Shown: positions 23,052 through 32,848, numbered from the stretch's first letter. The stretch is 64,000 nucleotides of DNA from Clostridium beijerinckii (GCF_018223745.1 NZ_CP073653.1:5506001-5570000), one strand, 5' to 3'. The notes: generated by a model from the sequence alone, not told the origin. A program made the numbers and translations.

Positions 23052-23212
23052 CTATAAAGACTCCCTTTCATATGCATCATACATATAATCCCAATATATA
23101 TCTTTATAGATTAAAGTGGATTATATTGTAAAGTTTTTCTCAAGATTTCATAGTATAAAATACTATTTTTCTTTATTCCTATTTTTATTATATTTACACT
23201 TATTTGCAAAAA

Positions 23213-24103
23213 TTATACCACTAAAAATTTCCTTAATGAAATTATACTAGCAATTCCACCAACTATAATACCACCAAGCATAAATTGCCATAATAGAGTT
23301 GAGAATATAAACGTTGCTGGTACAAGGCTTACAAATACCAATTGCGAAGCAATCCACCTAACTAGTCCATTATATGCTGCAAATAAAGCTCCACATGCTA
23401 ATGTTGCTCCAATAAACCCTATTACCATTCCCTCTATTACAAATGGCCATCTAATGAACCAATCAGTAGCCCCTACAAATTTCATAATTCCAACTTCTCT
23501 TCTTCTTGAATATACAGTTAGTTTTGTAGTATTCATTATTAAGAATATTGAAACACCTACTAATATTATAAATAACCCAAAACCAACTACTTTTACACCA
23601 TTTACTATCCCTACAATCTTGTCTACTAATTCTTGTTGATCACCTATAGTCTCAACACCTTCGAAGTCTTTTATTCCTTCACTTACGGCTGACGCATATT
23701 CTGGAGATTCTAATTTTACTGTAAATGATGCTGAAAAAGGATTATTTTGCAATGTATATCCTTTTAGTAATCCTTCATTTTCATTCGTAGTACTTTGAAA
23801 ATTCTTATACTCTTCTTCTTTTGATTGGTAAATTACATCTTTAACGCCTTCAATTTCTCGTAATTTTATTTCTATCTCCCTTTGGTCAATAAGTTTTATA
23901 TCATCCTTAAGAAATATCTTTAGTTCTACTTTATTCTGAACAGTATTTATTCCTTTGTTTATATTATTAGCAACTAATACGAATATTCCCAAAACAAAGA
24001 AAGTTATAAGAACAGTAATTACTGAAGCAATACTAATAGTCTTATTTCTTTTTAAGCTTGTAAATGCATCCTTAATAAAATGTGCAATAGTATTAATTTT
24101 CAT
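23213..24103 (-). CDS. ftsX: Cell-division ABC transporter permease FtsX
   Basis: Membrane partner of FtsE that controls peptidoglycan hydrolases at the septum or side wall. There are four membrane segments (one near residue 25, three in the C-terminal half) and a large extracellular loop between the first two. I use ATG 24103 (MKINTIAHF, 296 residues), with GAGGT 10 bases upstream; the frame is open to 24151 inside ftsE. It overlaps the ftsE end by 11 bases. The PcsB-like NlpC/P60 protein at 43.3 kb is the type of hydrolase FtsX acts on in streptococci. Confidence 0.94.
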   Translation of the reverse strand: MKINTIAHFIKDAFTSLKRNKTISIASVITVLITFFVLGIFVLVANNINKGINTVQNKVELKIFLKDDIKLIDQREIEIKLREIEGVKDVIYQSKEEEYKNFQSTTNENEGLLKGYTLQNNPFSASFTVKLESPEYASAVSEGIKDFEGVETIGDQQELVDKIVGIVNGVKVVGFGLFIILVGVSIFLIMNTTKLTVYSRRREVGIMKFVGATDWFIRWPFVIEGMVIGFIGATLACGALFAAYNGLVRWIASQLVFVSLVPATFIFSTLLWQFMLGGIIVGGIASIISLRKFLVV

Positions 24104-24785
24104 CTTCGTACTTACCTCTTTTCTCGTCTCTAACGATTTCTCCTTTTTCAATAGCTATAACTCTTTTTTTCATATAGTCAACAATTTCCTTTGCGTGTGT
24201 AGCCATAAGAACTGTAGTTCCAGACTTGTTTATATCCTCAAGTAATGACATTATTTCTCTAGCTGTATCTGGATCTAAGTTACCAGTAGGTTCATCAGCA
24301 ATCAAAACAGATGGATTATTAACTAGTGCCCGTGCTAAAGAAACTCTCTGCTGTTCTCCTCCCGATAATTCATTAGGAAACATTTTATATTTATGAGATA
24401 ATCCAACTAACGATAATACCATTGGAACTCTTCTTCTTATATCTTTTTGAGATGCTTCTACTACTCTCATAGCAAATGCAACATTTTCATATACGTTAAG
24501 AGTTGGTATCAATCTAAAATCTTGGAATACCATTCCTATCTTTCTTCTGTAATAAGGTATTTGCTGCCTAGTAATAGATGATAAATCTTTATCTCCTATT
24601 AATATTTTTCCGTTGGTTGGTTCAATTTCCTTCAAAAGCATTTTTATAAAAGTAGATTTCCCAGATCCACTTGGGCCTACTAAAAATACAAATTCTCCTG
24701 CTTCTATCTCAACATTAATATCTGACAAGGCTTTTACATTATTATTGTAAATTTTAGATACTCCTCTAAACTCGATCATACTCAA
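24093..24785 (-). CDS. ftsE: Cell-division ABC transporter ATPase FtsE
   Basis: Cytoplasmic ATPase of the FtsEX complex. Walker A is GPSGSGKST (about residue 36), the signature is LSGGEQQR and Walker B is VLIADEPTGNLD. The length of 230 residues is typical. It opens the ftsE-ftsX unit. The gene may start at the second ATG (residue 3); the difference is trivial. Confidence 0.97.
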   Translation of the reverse strand: MSMIEFRGVSKIYNNNVKALSDINVEIEAGEFVFLVGPSGSGKSTFIKMLLKEIEPTNGKILIGDKDLSSITRQQIPYYRRKIGMVFQDFRLIPTLNVYENVAFAMRVVEASQKDIRRRVPMVLSLVGLSHKYKMFPNELSGGEQQRVSLARALVNNPSVLIADEPTGNLDPDTAREIMSLLEDINKSGTTVLMATHAKEIVDYMKKRVIAIEKGEIVRDEKRGKYEDEN

Positions 24786-24905
24786 ACACTCCTTCTTTAT
24801 TGTATATTCCGCAAATTAATTGCAAAACCTACAAAATTAATTATAACATAAGAATACTTTCTAATGTTATACAATTTTATTAAATTTGGAGCCATTTGTT
24901 GGTAA

Positions 24906-25760
24906 TTAATGTTGTTTTATATCATTAAATCCTTCACCTAATACTTCATGAACTTCCCCCACTGTTATAAATGCATCAGGATCTACATCTTTTATAAACT
25001 TCTTCAATTTTATGAATTGATTCCTACTTAAAACGGCATAAAGTATATTAGTTTCCTTCTCTGTAAATGCCCCTACTCCATTTATAAATGTACAGCCTCT
25101 ATCTAATGTATCTATTATATATCTACTTATCTCATAATTACTTTTACTAATAATAAATATACTTTTACAAGCATTAAATCCTTCTATAACTCTATCAACT
25201 ATTAAACCAAGTAGTATTATACTTAGCATAGAATACAACGCAACATCCACTCCAAATACAAACGCACTTGCTAAGGTTATTACAAAATCTACTACCAATA
25301 AAGATTTTCCTATATCTAAATGAAAAAATATATTTAACATTTTTGCTAATATATCTGTTCCTCCTGTTGATGCATTTTCATTAAATATGATAGCCATTCC
25401 GAATGCTGAAATTAATGTTCCAAAAATAGTTGCCATCATTAAGTCATTTGTGATTGCCACTGGCTTTAAGAACCTCTCAATTGCCCATATTATAACTGAT
25501 AATCCTAAACTAGCATAAATCGTCTTCACACCAAATTTTCCATCAATGAATATAAGTGCAACTATAAATAACAATCCATTTAAAATAAAGCTCACTACAC
25601 CTATTGAAAAAGATGGTATGACCGCATTAATAATTATTGCTATTCCTGTTACTCCACCTGCTGCAATATTGTTTGGAGCGTAAAAGTACTCAATAGAAAG
25701 CGCAACCAGAATTATCCCAAATGTTATTATTAAATATTCTCTAAATTTTGATTTTTTCAT
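24906..25760 (-). CDS. YitT-family membrane protein
   Basis: A 284-residue polytopic protein with about five to six N-terminal membrane segments (YitT/DUF161) and a cytosolic C-terminal DUF2179 domain (residues about 215-280, RGCTFINGVGAFTEKETNILYAVLSR). These are common in Firmicutes with no firm function. The start at 25760 has GGGGA 8 bases upstream; an ATG two codons earlier is equally in frame. Confidence 0.88.
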   Translation of the reverse strand: MKKSKFREYLIITFGIILVALSIEYFYAPNNIAAGGVTGIAIIINAVIPSFSIGVVSFILNGLLFIVALIFIDGKFGVKTIYASLGLSVIIWAIERFLKPVAITNDLMMATIFGTLISAFGMAIIFNENASTGGTDILAKMLNIFFHLDIGKSLLVVDFVITLASAFVFGVDVALYSMLSIILLGLIVDRVIEGFNACKSIFIISKSNYEISRYIIDTLDRGCTFINGVGAFTEKETNILYAVLSRNQFIKLKKFIKDVDPDAFITVGEVHEVLGEGFNDIKQH

Positions 25761-25842
25761 TGTCATCTTCCCCTTTTAATTTTTATTTATATTAGAATTT
25801 CTCTCATAGTTTTCCTTGTTTATTTTTGATTATTCAAAAATA

Positions 25843-25892
25843 GAAAATGCAAGATCCTCAGCTATTTCATAAGCTTTGTATCTTGCATTTTC
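25843..25892 (-). terminator. Terminator of the transketolase pair
   Basis: A 13-bp stem (GAAAATGCAAGAT / ATCTTGCATTTTC) encloses 24 bases with an inner AGCT dyad, and continues on the minus strand into CTATTTTTG. It lies 31 bases after the stop of the C-terminal subunit. Confidence 0.85.
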
Positions 25893-25922
25893 GGTATGTT
25901 ATATTCTATTATTCTGAGTTGA

Positions 25923-26867
25923 TTATTTCTTTAATGAAATAGCTTTCTTACTATGCTCTACTATGGCTTCTACTGTTAATCCATACGCTTTTAATAGTTC
26001 GTTTGGCTTACCACTTTCACCAAAAGTATCTTTTATCCCAACTTTTAATACTGGTACTGGACATTCTTCTGTTAAAACTTCAGCGACTGCTGAACCTAAA
26101 CCACCAATTATACTATGTTCTTCTGCTGTAACTATTGCTCCTGTTTCTCTCGCTGCAGTAGCTAATAGTTCTTTATCAATTGGTTTTATTGTATGTATAT
26201 TTATTATTCTAGCATCAATTCCATCTTTAGCCAACTCTTTTTTAGCTTCTAACGCTAATTCAACCATTAGTCCTGTTGCAACTATAGTAACATCGTTACC
26301 TTGTGCTAATGTCACACCTTTTCCAATTTCAAACTTATAATTATCTATGTTATTTACAGTACTAACAGCTAACCTTCCTAATCTAACATAGCAAGGTCCA
26401 TTGTATTCTGCTATGGCTAATATTGCTGCTTCAGTTTCTATATCATCTGCCGGATTAATTACAGTCATATTGGGAATACTTCTCATTAGAGATATATCTT
26501 CGATAGATTGATGAGTCGCTCCATCTTCTCCAACTGTTAATCCTGCATGGGTTGCACAAATTTTAACATTCAACTTTGGATAACATATAGAATTTCTTAT
26601 CTGTTCAAAAGCTCTTCCCGCTGCAAACATTGCGAAAGTACTAGCAAACGGAATTTTCCCACAAGTTGAAAGCCCTGCTGCAACTCCCATCATGTTTGAT
26701 TCTGCTATTCCCATATTTATAAATCTTTCTGGTGAAACAGCTTTAAAATCAGCTGTTTTAGTTGATTTTGATAAATCAGCATCTAGTACTACAACATCTT
26801 TATTTAAATTTGAAAGTTTTACTAACGCTTTACCATAAGCTTCTCTAGTTGCTACTTTATTTCCCAT
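25923..26867 (-). CDS. Transketolase, C-terminal subunit
   Basis: Carries the pyrimidine-binding and C-terminal domains of a split transketolase (314 residues), with the GEDGATHQ motif and the FMGIAE-type activating glutamate (NMGIAESNMMG). It acts with the N-terminal subunit in the non-oxidative pentose phosphate pathway. Its ATG overlaps the stop of the N-terminal gene by one base (TAATG). Split transketolases are common in clostridia; this is not a frameshift. Confidence 0.94.
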   Translation of the reverse strand: MGNKVATREAYGKALVKLSNLNKDVVVLDADLSKSTKTADFKAVSPERFINMGIAESNMMGVAAGLSTCGKIPFASTFAMFAAGRAFEQIRNSICYPKLNVKICATHAGLTVGEDGATHQSIEDISLMRSIPNMTVINPADDIETEAAILAIAEYNGPCYVRLGRLAVSTVNNIDNYKFEIGKGVTLAQGNDVTIVATGLMVELALEAKKELAKDGIDARIINIHTIKPIDKELLATAARETGAIVTAEEHSIIGGLGSAVAEVLTEECPVPVLKVGIKDTFGESGKPNELLKAYGLTVEAIVEHSKKAISLKK

Positions 26868-27688
26868 TAGTTTTCCCCTCCAATTTCCTTTAATGCTTGC
26901 TCACATTGTTCTTTATTTGGAGCAGTTCCATGCCATCCTGCTTGATTTTCCATAAATGAAACACCCTTACCTTTTACTGTGTTGCATATAATTGCAGTTG
27001 GTTTTCCTTTAACTTCCTTTGCTTTTGCGATAGCATTTATGATTTCATCATAATCATGACCATTTATAGTCAAAACGTTCCATCCAAAAGCTTCAAATTT
27101 TTTATCTATAGGACCAGGATTCATAACATCTTCTATGTTTCCATCTATTTGTAGTCCATTATTATCTATAAATGCAGTTAAATTATCTAATTTGTAATGA
27201 GCTGCAGACATTGATGCTTCCCAAACTTGGCCTTCTTCAAGCTCTCCGTCTCCTAAAATTGCGTATACTCTATAATCCTTCTTATCAAGCTTTCCTGCTA
27301 ATGCCATTCCAACTGCCGCAGAAATTCCTTGTCCTAGCGAGCCCGTAGACATATCAATTCCTGGTAAATCATTCATATTAGGATGTCCTTGTAATCTTGA
27401 ACCTGTTTTTCTTAGGCTCTTTAACTCTTCTACTTCAAAATATCCCTTTCTAGCTAAAGCACTATATAACGCTGGTGCCGCATGGCCTTTTGATAAAATA
27501 AATCTGTCTCTATTTGGATCTTTTGCGTTAGATACATCTATGTTCATTTCTTTAAAGAATAATACAGACATAATATCAGCTATTGACAAAGAACCTCCTG
27601 GATGACCTGATGATGATTCTGTAAGCATAGAAACTATATCTTTTCTCATTAACTTTGAGATTTCTTCAAGTTTGTATTCATTATTCAT
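26867..27688 (-). CDS. Transketolase, N-terminal subunit
   Basis: Thiamine diphosphate-binding half (273 residues): [12 protein letters not shown] with a downstream asparagine (DNNGLQ) is the ThDP motif, and [13 protein letters not shown] is the conserved histidine region. I chose ATG 27688 (MNNEYKLEE) because GGGGG lies 7 bases upstream; the frame is open to 27718. First gene of the pair, preceded by a perfect 20-bp palindrome that may be an operator. Confidence 0.94.
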   Translation of the reverse strand: MNNEYKLEEISKLMRKDIVSMLTESSSGHPGGSLSIADIMSVLFFKEMNIDVSNAKDPNRDRFILSKGHAAPALYSALARKGYFEVEELKSLRKTGSRLQGHPNMNDLPGIDMSTGSLGQGISAAVGMALAGKLDKKDYRVYAILGDGELEEGQVWEASMSAAHYKLDNLTAFIDNNGLQIDGNIEDVMNPGPIDKKFEAFGWNVLTINGHDYDEIINAIAKAKEVKGKPTAIICNTVKGKGVSFMENQAGWHGTAPNKEQCEQALKEIGGEN

Positions 27689-27754
27689 TATACAACCCCC
27701 TATTATTAATTTACTCATTTATATTATGTTTTATTTTAACATATTTATTCTAGC

Positions 27755-27774
27755 ATACAAAATATATTTTGTAT
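27755..27774. promoter_or_regulatory. Perfect 20-bp palindrome upstream of the transketolase genes
   Basis: ATACAAAATATATTTTGTAT is a perfect inverted repeat centred 77 bases upstream of the transketolase start. Size and symmetry fit a dimeric regulator; GntR- or AraR-type sugar regulators use operators with TTGTAT/ATACAA ends, but the regulator cannot be named from this. Confidence 0.55.
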
Positions 27775-27843
27775 ACCTCATTCATTAATGTGATATACTT
27801 TTAAGCATATTCATATAATATAGAGTATTCTCACGCACAAAAA

Positions 27844-27878
27844 GAGTAGTACAAATAAAAAAATCATCTATACCACTC
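27844..27878 (-). terminator. Terminator after mazF
   Basis: Minus-strand stem GAGTGGTA / TACTACTC (one G-U pair) with a 19-base loop, followed by TTTTTG; 38 bases beyond the mazF stop. Confidence 0.6.
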
Positions 27879-27915
27879 CTAATATTAATAGATATAAAAC
27901 CCTTTTGTTTTCTCT

Positions 27916-28269
27916 TTAGCTTAAATTCAAGCTAACCGCTAATGCTTTATCAACCTTTTTCATGTCTGCTTCAGTCATATGTCCAATTTTTTCTTTAAGT
28001 CTTCTCTTATCTAATGTTCTTATCTGCTCCAATAAGACAACAGAATCTCTATTTAATCCATACTCTTCTGATGAAATTTCAACATGAATAGGAAGCTTAG
28101 CCTTATTTATTTGAGATGTTATTGCAGCTACAATAACAGTAGGACTATATCTATTTCCAATATCATTTTGTATTATAATAACAGGTCTTATCCCGCCCTG
28201 TTCGGATCCTATAACTGGACTTAAATCCGCATAGAAAATTTCCCCTCTTTTTACCACAATGTTTGCCAT
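27916..28269 (-). CDS. ndoA: MazF/NdoA-type endoribonuclease toxin
   Basis: Ribosome-independent mRNA interferase of the PemK/MazF family, 117 residues. It opens with [27 protein letters not shown], which includes the conserved Arg/Gly-rich strand, and has the TSQ (AITSQI) and EQIRTLD motifs of EndoA. It is preceded by the antitoxin at 9 bases. The neighbourhood (acpS, nnr, lipoprotein-like gene, ndoAI, ndoA) matches Bacillus, so it is the chromosomal core copy rather than a mobile one. Confidence 0.93.
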   Translation of the reverse strand: MANIVVKRGEIFYADLSPVIGSEQGGIRPVIIIQNDIGNRYSPTVIVAAITSQINKAKLPIHVEISSEEYGLNRDSVVLLEQIRTLDKRRLKEKIGHMTEADMKKVDKALAVSLNLS

Positions 28270-28278
28270 TCTAAATAA

Positions 28279-28536
28279 TCACACTCCGCAAATCCATGCC
28301 TCATACTCATTAACATCATCTAACATATATTCAAAACCTAATTTAGAATATTCCAAGTTTATTTCAGCCATTTCTTGATAACCATTTTTCATTAGTTTTT
28401 CAAAATCAGCTGAAAATCCCTCGTTAATATATTGTATTAACGATTTCTCCATAATTCCACTATTTTTTTTAATTTTATTATTCCCTGAGTTAACTATTTT
28501 TTTATTTTTCATGTTATTTAGATTAATTATTGACAT
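28279..28536 (-). CDS. MazE/EndoAI-like antitoxin
   Basis: An 85-residue protein directly upstream of ndoA. The central LIQYINEGFSADFEKLMKNGYQEMAEINLEYSKLG resembles the ribbon-helix-helix plus toxin-binding tail of EndoAI antitoxins, with MAEINLE as a shared element. The N-terminal 25 residues are lysine/asparagine-rich and look unstructured. The start at 28536 has GGAGG spaced 7 bases. Assignment rests on position plus weak similarity. Confidence 0.75.
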   Translation of the reverse strand: MSIINLNNMKNKKIVNSGNNKIKKNSGIMEKSLIQYINEGFSADFEKLMKNGYQEMAEINLEYSKLGFEYMLDDVNEYEAWICGV

Positions 28537-28762
28537 CTTTTCGCCTCCATAGCAGTAAAAAGTTCTTATAACTATGATTATATTGCAAATTATGTCAATT
28601 TGTCAAAGGATTTGTATTACTTCTTTACCATTCTCTAGATAATTCTTATTAAATGTTTTCTCTACAAAATTTCTAATATGTACTTTAATTTATATTTAGA
28701 TTTAGTATATCGTTTTTTAATATTAATGTTGGCTTGATTTCTAATTAATAAATTTATTCAAA

Positions 28763-29395
28763 TCAAAATAAATCATCACTTAATGTTTTTTCTTTTTTAA
28801 AATCACTATACTTTACTATTACTCTCTCTTTATTATCATCATCTAAAATCTTTAATAATACTGGAACCTTCTTATCCTTATCTACATAGAATTCAGCTTT
28901 ATTTAAATGCTTATTCTTGCTGTTAAATTCTATATCTATTTGTAAATATACTCCTGGTCCCCAATCTGCTTTAACCTCTTTTATTTCATCAGCTTGCTTA
29001 TTAGATAGTATATTTTCTATGAATGCCAAAGGATAAATTACGTCTATATCCTTATCAAGTGTATATCCCGCTTTATCTTCGTCACCCTCAACTTTTATCT
29101 CTGAACCGTTATAAACCTTAACTCTGTTATAGTCATTTCCGAATTCTATTCTTGACCCCTTATCAAAACTATAGTATTGCATTGTATTTTCCTCGAATTC
29201 AGACTTAGAATTCTTAAACAGATAATCAACTTTACTACTATAATACTTTGTGTCTTTCAGTTCACTAATTATATCTTCATTTGAAGGGGTAATTACGTCT
29301 CTACATAAAATAACTAACAAAATCATAAGTATTGGAATAAGCACCAAAATACCTATAATTATTTTTTTATTGAACAATACTTTTCTAAAATCCAT
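28763..29395 (-). CDS. LolA-like membrane-anchored protein (YdcC/GerS family)
   Basis: A 210-residue protein with one N-terminal hydrophobic segment (residues 11-31) ending in VILC, then a LolA-like beta-rich outer domain (KVYNGSEIKVE, KADWGPGVYLQIDIEF). Bacillus ydcC and Clostridioides gerS lie in the same acpS-alr region; GerS is required for cortex-specific germination in C. difficile. The residue before the cysteine is Leu rather than Gly/Ala/Ser, so lipidation is doubtful. Family assignment is from synteny and shape. Confidence 0.65.
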   Translation of the reverse strand: MDFRKVLFNKKIIIGILVLIPILMILLVILCRDVITPSNEDIISELKDTKYYSSKVDYLFKNSKSEFEENTMQYYSFDKGSRIEFGNDYNRVKVYNGSEIKVEGDEDKAGYTLDKDIDVIYPLAFIENILSNKQADEIKEVKADWGPGVYLQIDIEFNSKNKHLNKAEFYVDKDKKVPVLLKILDDDNKERVIVKYSDFKKEKTLSDDLF

Positions 29396-29460
29396 AAGGC
29401 CTCCTAAGATTTATTACTACATATTACTATTTATGAAAATCTTAGTGACTTTATTCTTAA

Positions 29461-30969
29461 TTAATCAATAATACTGTTAATTTCTTTAGGTAATTCGGTT
29501 ATAATATCTCTTGCATTTACTATGTAAACTTGTTTGCTTAATTTATCAGCTATATTCCCATGAATATATGCACTTAAAAGAGCAGCCTGATTTATGCTAG
29601 CTCCTTGTGACAGAAATGCATTTACTATTCCGGTCAATGCATCTCCCATGCCTCCTGATGCCATCTTACTGTTGCCAGTAGGATTTATATAAACTTCTTT
29701 TCCGTTCGAAATCACGGTATTATACCCTTTTAATAAAACAATTATTCCATACTGCATAGCAACTGATTTTGCTATGCTGACTCTATTAGCCTCCACATCT
29801 TCAATACTCATTCCTAGAAACCGTGCCATTTCACCTGGATGTGGAGTAATAATTGCCCTACCCTTTAAATTATTTAGCAAGTACTTATTTTCCCCTATAA
29901 TAGATATCCCGTCCGCATCAATCACAATAGGACATTTACTGTTACTTATTATCTTTTCCAACAAGCTTTTTTCTCTTTCTCCAACCCCAATTCCAGGACC
30001 AAAGGCAATAGAACTTGCTCTTTTTATAAGTTCTATAAAGTTATCATTATCTTCATAGTCTAATGTCATAGCTTCTGTTAATCTGCTTGATAGTATCTTT
30101 TGCACCTCACTGCTGCATGCTAGTGTAGTCAATCCCGCACCCGCTCTAACCGTACATTCCGTAGTTATAAAGGCGGCTCCAGTAAATCCGATTCTTCCAG
30201 CTACAACTACTGCTCTACCGTAATCTCCCTTATGACCATAAACCTGCCTTTTTAAAAGCATCTTATTATATTCCTTTTTTTCTAGCATATAAAAATTATT
30301 AGAGTTTTTCTTTTTTATATACTCTGGAATACCTATTTTTAATATTTTAATTTTTCCGACACAATCAATAGCTTTATAATCTAAAAAGCCCTGTTTGATG
30401 AACTCAAATGTATAAGTTATATTAGCATGAACCGCGATTCCTCTCTCAATACCTAAGTCACAGTCTAAACCCGATGGCGTATCAATCGCCACCACAAATT
30501 TTGCATATAAATTTATACATTCTATAATACTTTTAAACATTCCCACTAAATCTTTGTTAAGGCCGACACCAAAAATCCCATCTATTAATAGGTCATAGTC
30601 TTTAATATCACGTATTACGTTTTCATCTATATCGTTCTCTGACTTTATAAATAATATGTCACTCTTTTCAATTATTTTTTCTAATATCCCAAAGTTAATT
30701 TTAAAATCTTGACTGTAATTTTCGTCTTTACTTAGAATATAAACCCTTACCTTTTTCCCATCTAATATCAAATGTCTAGCTAATGCAAGGGCGTCCCCCC
30801 CATTATTACCTTTTCCACATAATATTAAAAACGATTCACCTTTATCTGAAATCTCCCCAAATAAACTTATCGCAGCATTTTCCATCAATACGATACTAGG
30901 AATTCCAATATAATCAATGCATTCTCTATCAATTTCTCTACATTGTTTAGCCGAAAAAATTTCTAACAT
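29461..30969 (-). CDS. nnr: Bifunctional NAD(P)HX epimerase / ADP-dependent dehydratase
   Basis: Repairs hydrated NADH/NADPH. The N-terminal YjeF_N epimerase domain (residues about 1-215) contains LCGKGNNGGDALALARHL and the PSGLDCD element. The C-terminal ribokinase-like dehydratase domain (about 230-500) contains AFGPGIGVG, the HPGEMARFLG region and ASGGMGDALTG. The 502-residue fused form is usual. Its start overlaps the acpS stop. Confidence 0.96.
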   Translation of the reverse strand: MLEIFSAKQCREIDRECIDYIGIPSIVLMENAAISLFGEISDKGESFLILCGKGNNGGDALALARHLILDGKKVRVYILSKDENYSQDFKINFGILEKIIEKSDILFIKSENDIDENVIRDIKDYDLLIDGIFGVGLNKDLVGMFKSIIECINLYAKFVVAIDTPSGLDCDLGIERGIAVHANITYTFEFIKQGFLDYKAIDCVGKIKILKIGIPEYIKKKNSNNFYMLEKKEYNKMLLKRQVYGHKGDYGRAVVVAGRIGFTGAAFITTECTVRAGAGLTTLACSSEVQKILSSRLTEAMTLDYEDNDNFIELIKRASSIAFGPGIGVGEREKSLLEKIISNSKCPIVIDADGISIIGENKYLLNNLKGRAIITPHPGEMARFLGMSIEDVEANRVSIAKSVAMQYGIIVLLKGYNTVISNGKEVYINPTGNSKMASGGMGDALTGIVNAFLSQGASINQAALLSAYIHGNIADKLSKQVYIVNARDIITELPKEINSIID

Positions 30970-31340
30970 TATATTGCCTCCATAACTGCATAAGCTATAG
31001 CATTTTCATTACTATGTGAAATACTAACATGCATATTAAATTCTTTTATCTCCAATAGGTTATATATTTTATCACTTAAATTCACTATTGGCTTTCCCAA
31101 CTCATTTCTCAATATTTCAATATCTTTTAATCCAAATCCTCTAAATCCAGTTCCTATTGCTTTACTAATCGCTTCCTTAGCAGCAAAATTTCCTGCTACT
31201 ACATTCCCCTTAAATCCTTTTAATTTGAAATATGCAATCTCATTACAAGTAAATGATCTTTCAATAAAAGTATTTGTTCTTTGTATCGCACGCTCTATTC
31301 TACTTATCTCTATTATATCTGTTCCAATTCCAATAATCAT
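30969..31340 (-). CDS. acpS: Holo-[acyl-carrier-protein] synthase
   Basis: Transfers 4'-phosphopantetheine from CoA to ACP. The 123-residue protein has the two diagnostic motifs GTDIIEISRIERA (Mg-binding Asp) and NFAAKEAISKAIGTG (Glu, Lys). It overlaps nnr by one base, forming an acpS-nnr unit that continues to the LolA-like gene. Confidence 0.97.
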   Translation of the reverse strand: MIIGIGTDIIEISRIERAIQRTNTFIERSFTCNEIAYFKLKGFKGNVVAGNFAAKEAISKAIGTGFRGFGLKDIEILRNELGKPIVNLSDKIYNLLEIKEFNMHVSISHSNENAIAYAVMEAI

Positions 31341-31412
31341 GATTTATCGCCTTTCTTAGTAATCTCTTACCATATACTAGCGTAAATATTTAATTATTTC
31401 TATACCTTAATA

Positions 31413-31742
31413 TTAATTTATAACTTTCTCTCCCATACCAATATCAAACTCATAAGCATGCTCATCCACATACGTCCCTATAATATCAATTAAGTGAAGT
31501 GGTGATACCTGATTATTAAACAATTTCATAAGTAATTGTTTTACTTTGTATCTATGAATTGATATTATATCTATCTTTTCTCTCTCTAAATTTACATTTT
31601 TTAAACCAATATAATCTTTTCTTTCAACTTCAATTCCATATGCAGTTATCCCCTTATAATCCTTTTTTATAAGCCTATATGCATATCTATACTCTACATC
31701 AGCATCACTATTAATTGATGTATATTCCTCAACCAAATTCAT
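31413..31742 (-). CDS. Small conserved clostridial protein (DUF6514-like)
   Basis: A 109-residue soluble protein with the segment YGIEVERKDY, a charged middle, and LMKLFNNQVSPLHLIDIIGTYVDE near the C terminus. This pattern resembles the DUF6514 family seen across clostridia, whose function is unknown. It is co-directional with acpS, 72 bases upstream. Confidence 0.6.
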   Translation of the reverse strand: MNLVEEYTSINSDADVEYRYAYRLIKKDYKGITAYGIEVERKDYIGLKNVNLEREKIDIISIHRYKVKQLLMKLFNNQVSPLHLIDIIGTYVDEHAYEFDIGMGEKVIN

Positions 31743-32506
31743 AACCCTTTCAACTCCCTCAAGATAGTAATTCCTTGTTTACAAACCTATAGTATCACAT
31801 AATGTATCAATAAATTGTCAAAGCATGTCCTCTTTTTCAAGATTTATATTTTTTTTATTGACAATAAAACTTCTTCCTTTATTTTTTACAACATATACAT
31901 TCTTTAAATTTTCATATAAAAAAAGTCTTTTATCGAAATTAGGCGAATAATGCACTGTATATATTTTTTAAAAACTCAATATGGTTTTTATTTACAATTA
32001 AAATCTTATTAATTATCATAAAGAAATAAAAAAAGAGCCAATAGCTCTTTTTTTACCTCATAATCTCTTTTTTTGTTTCACCATAATTGAAAAATATATA
32101 ATAGATATCGTTTACAATATTATTATAACACATATTCACATAAATACAACACTTTTTCTACAAATATTTTTCATTTATTGTTACAATATAAAAAACATTT
32201 TTTTCATTTCTATATAAATACTACTTATCTTACTTTAATGACTTTAGTATTCATTTTTAGTTCTATTAAATTAAACTAATATCATCAGCGTTTTTTATAA
32301 TCAAGCATTTTATTAAAAGAATATTTATTTTAAGTATACTTTTATTTGTAAGTAAAAATATACTTTTTATGTTATCACAAAGGTTATCTAAACGCATTGA
32401 TAATATCTAACAATTAGATAACCTCTTCTATAAATAAGTATATTTATAGTTATATACTTATCTATCCATATAGCTTATATTATTAAAATCAACTAGGCTA
32501 ATATTT
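31743..32506. other. Long intergenic region with hairpins
   Basis: The 764 bases between ssb and the small gene contain no frame with a ribosome site. Two structures stand out: a T-tract hairpin at 32033-32053 and an 11-bp dyad AGGTTATCTAA / TTAGATAACCT (32381-32391 and 32414-32424, loop 22). The second lies downstream of ssb on its strand and has no T tract. Confidence 0.55.
32033..32053. terminator. Bidirectional terminator-like hairpin
   Basis: Short stem AGAGC-caata-GCTCT flanked by A-runs on the left and T7 on the right, so it can act on either strand. Most likely ends the ssb transcript on the minus strand. Confidence 0.6.
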
Positions 32507-32848
32507 TTACAACGCCTCAGTTTGACTTTTCTTATTCTCAAGAAATTTAAAATCTTCTGCTATAACCTCTGCTATATACTTTCTATTTCCCTCCTTATCC
32601 TCATAACTACCAGTTCTTAATCTACCGCTTAAAGTAATAAGGCTTCCCTTTTTCATATATTTTACTATAACTTCAGCTTTTTTTCCCCAAACTTTTATAG
32701 GTATAAAATCTGCTTCTCTAATTCCATCAGGTAATCTAAAATTTCGTTGCACAGCAATTGTAAACTTGGTATAAATTTTTTCTCCATTTTCAGTGTGCCT
32801 AAGTTCAGGGTCTTTAACTAATCTTCCTAATAATATTATCTTATTCAT
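32507..32848 (-). CDS. Single-stranded DNA-binding protein, short form
   Basis: OB-fold SSB: MNKIILLGRLVKDPELRHTE and FIPIKVWGKKAEVIVKYMKKGS are the core motifs. At 113 residues it ends at NKKSQTEAL and lacks both the glycine-rich linker and the acidic DDDIPF-type tip that recruits repair and replication proteins. It stands alone, not between rpsF and rpsR, so it is an accessory paralogue (SsbB- or phage-like) rather than the main SSB. Confidence 0.9.
   Translation of the reverse strand: MNKIILLGRLVKDPELRHTENGEKIYTKFTIAVQRNFRLPDGIREADFIPIKVWGKKAEVIVKYMKKGSLITLSGRLRTGSYEDKEGNRKYIAEVIAEDFKFLENKKSQTEAL

Noticed and set aside
25923-27688. Transketolase as a frameshifted single gene
   Set aside because: The two parts have a separate ribosome site and a TAATG junction, and split transketolases are a normal clostridial form.
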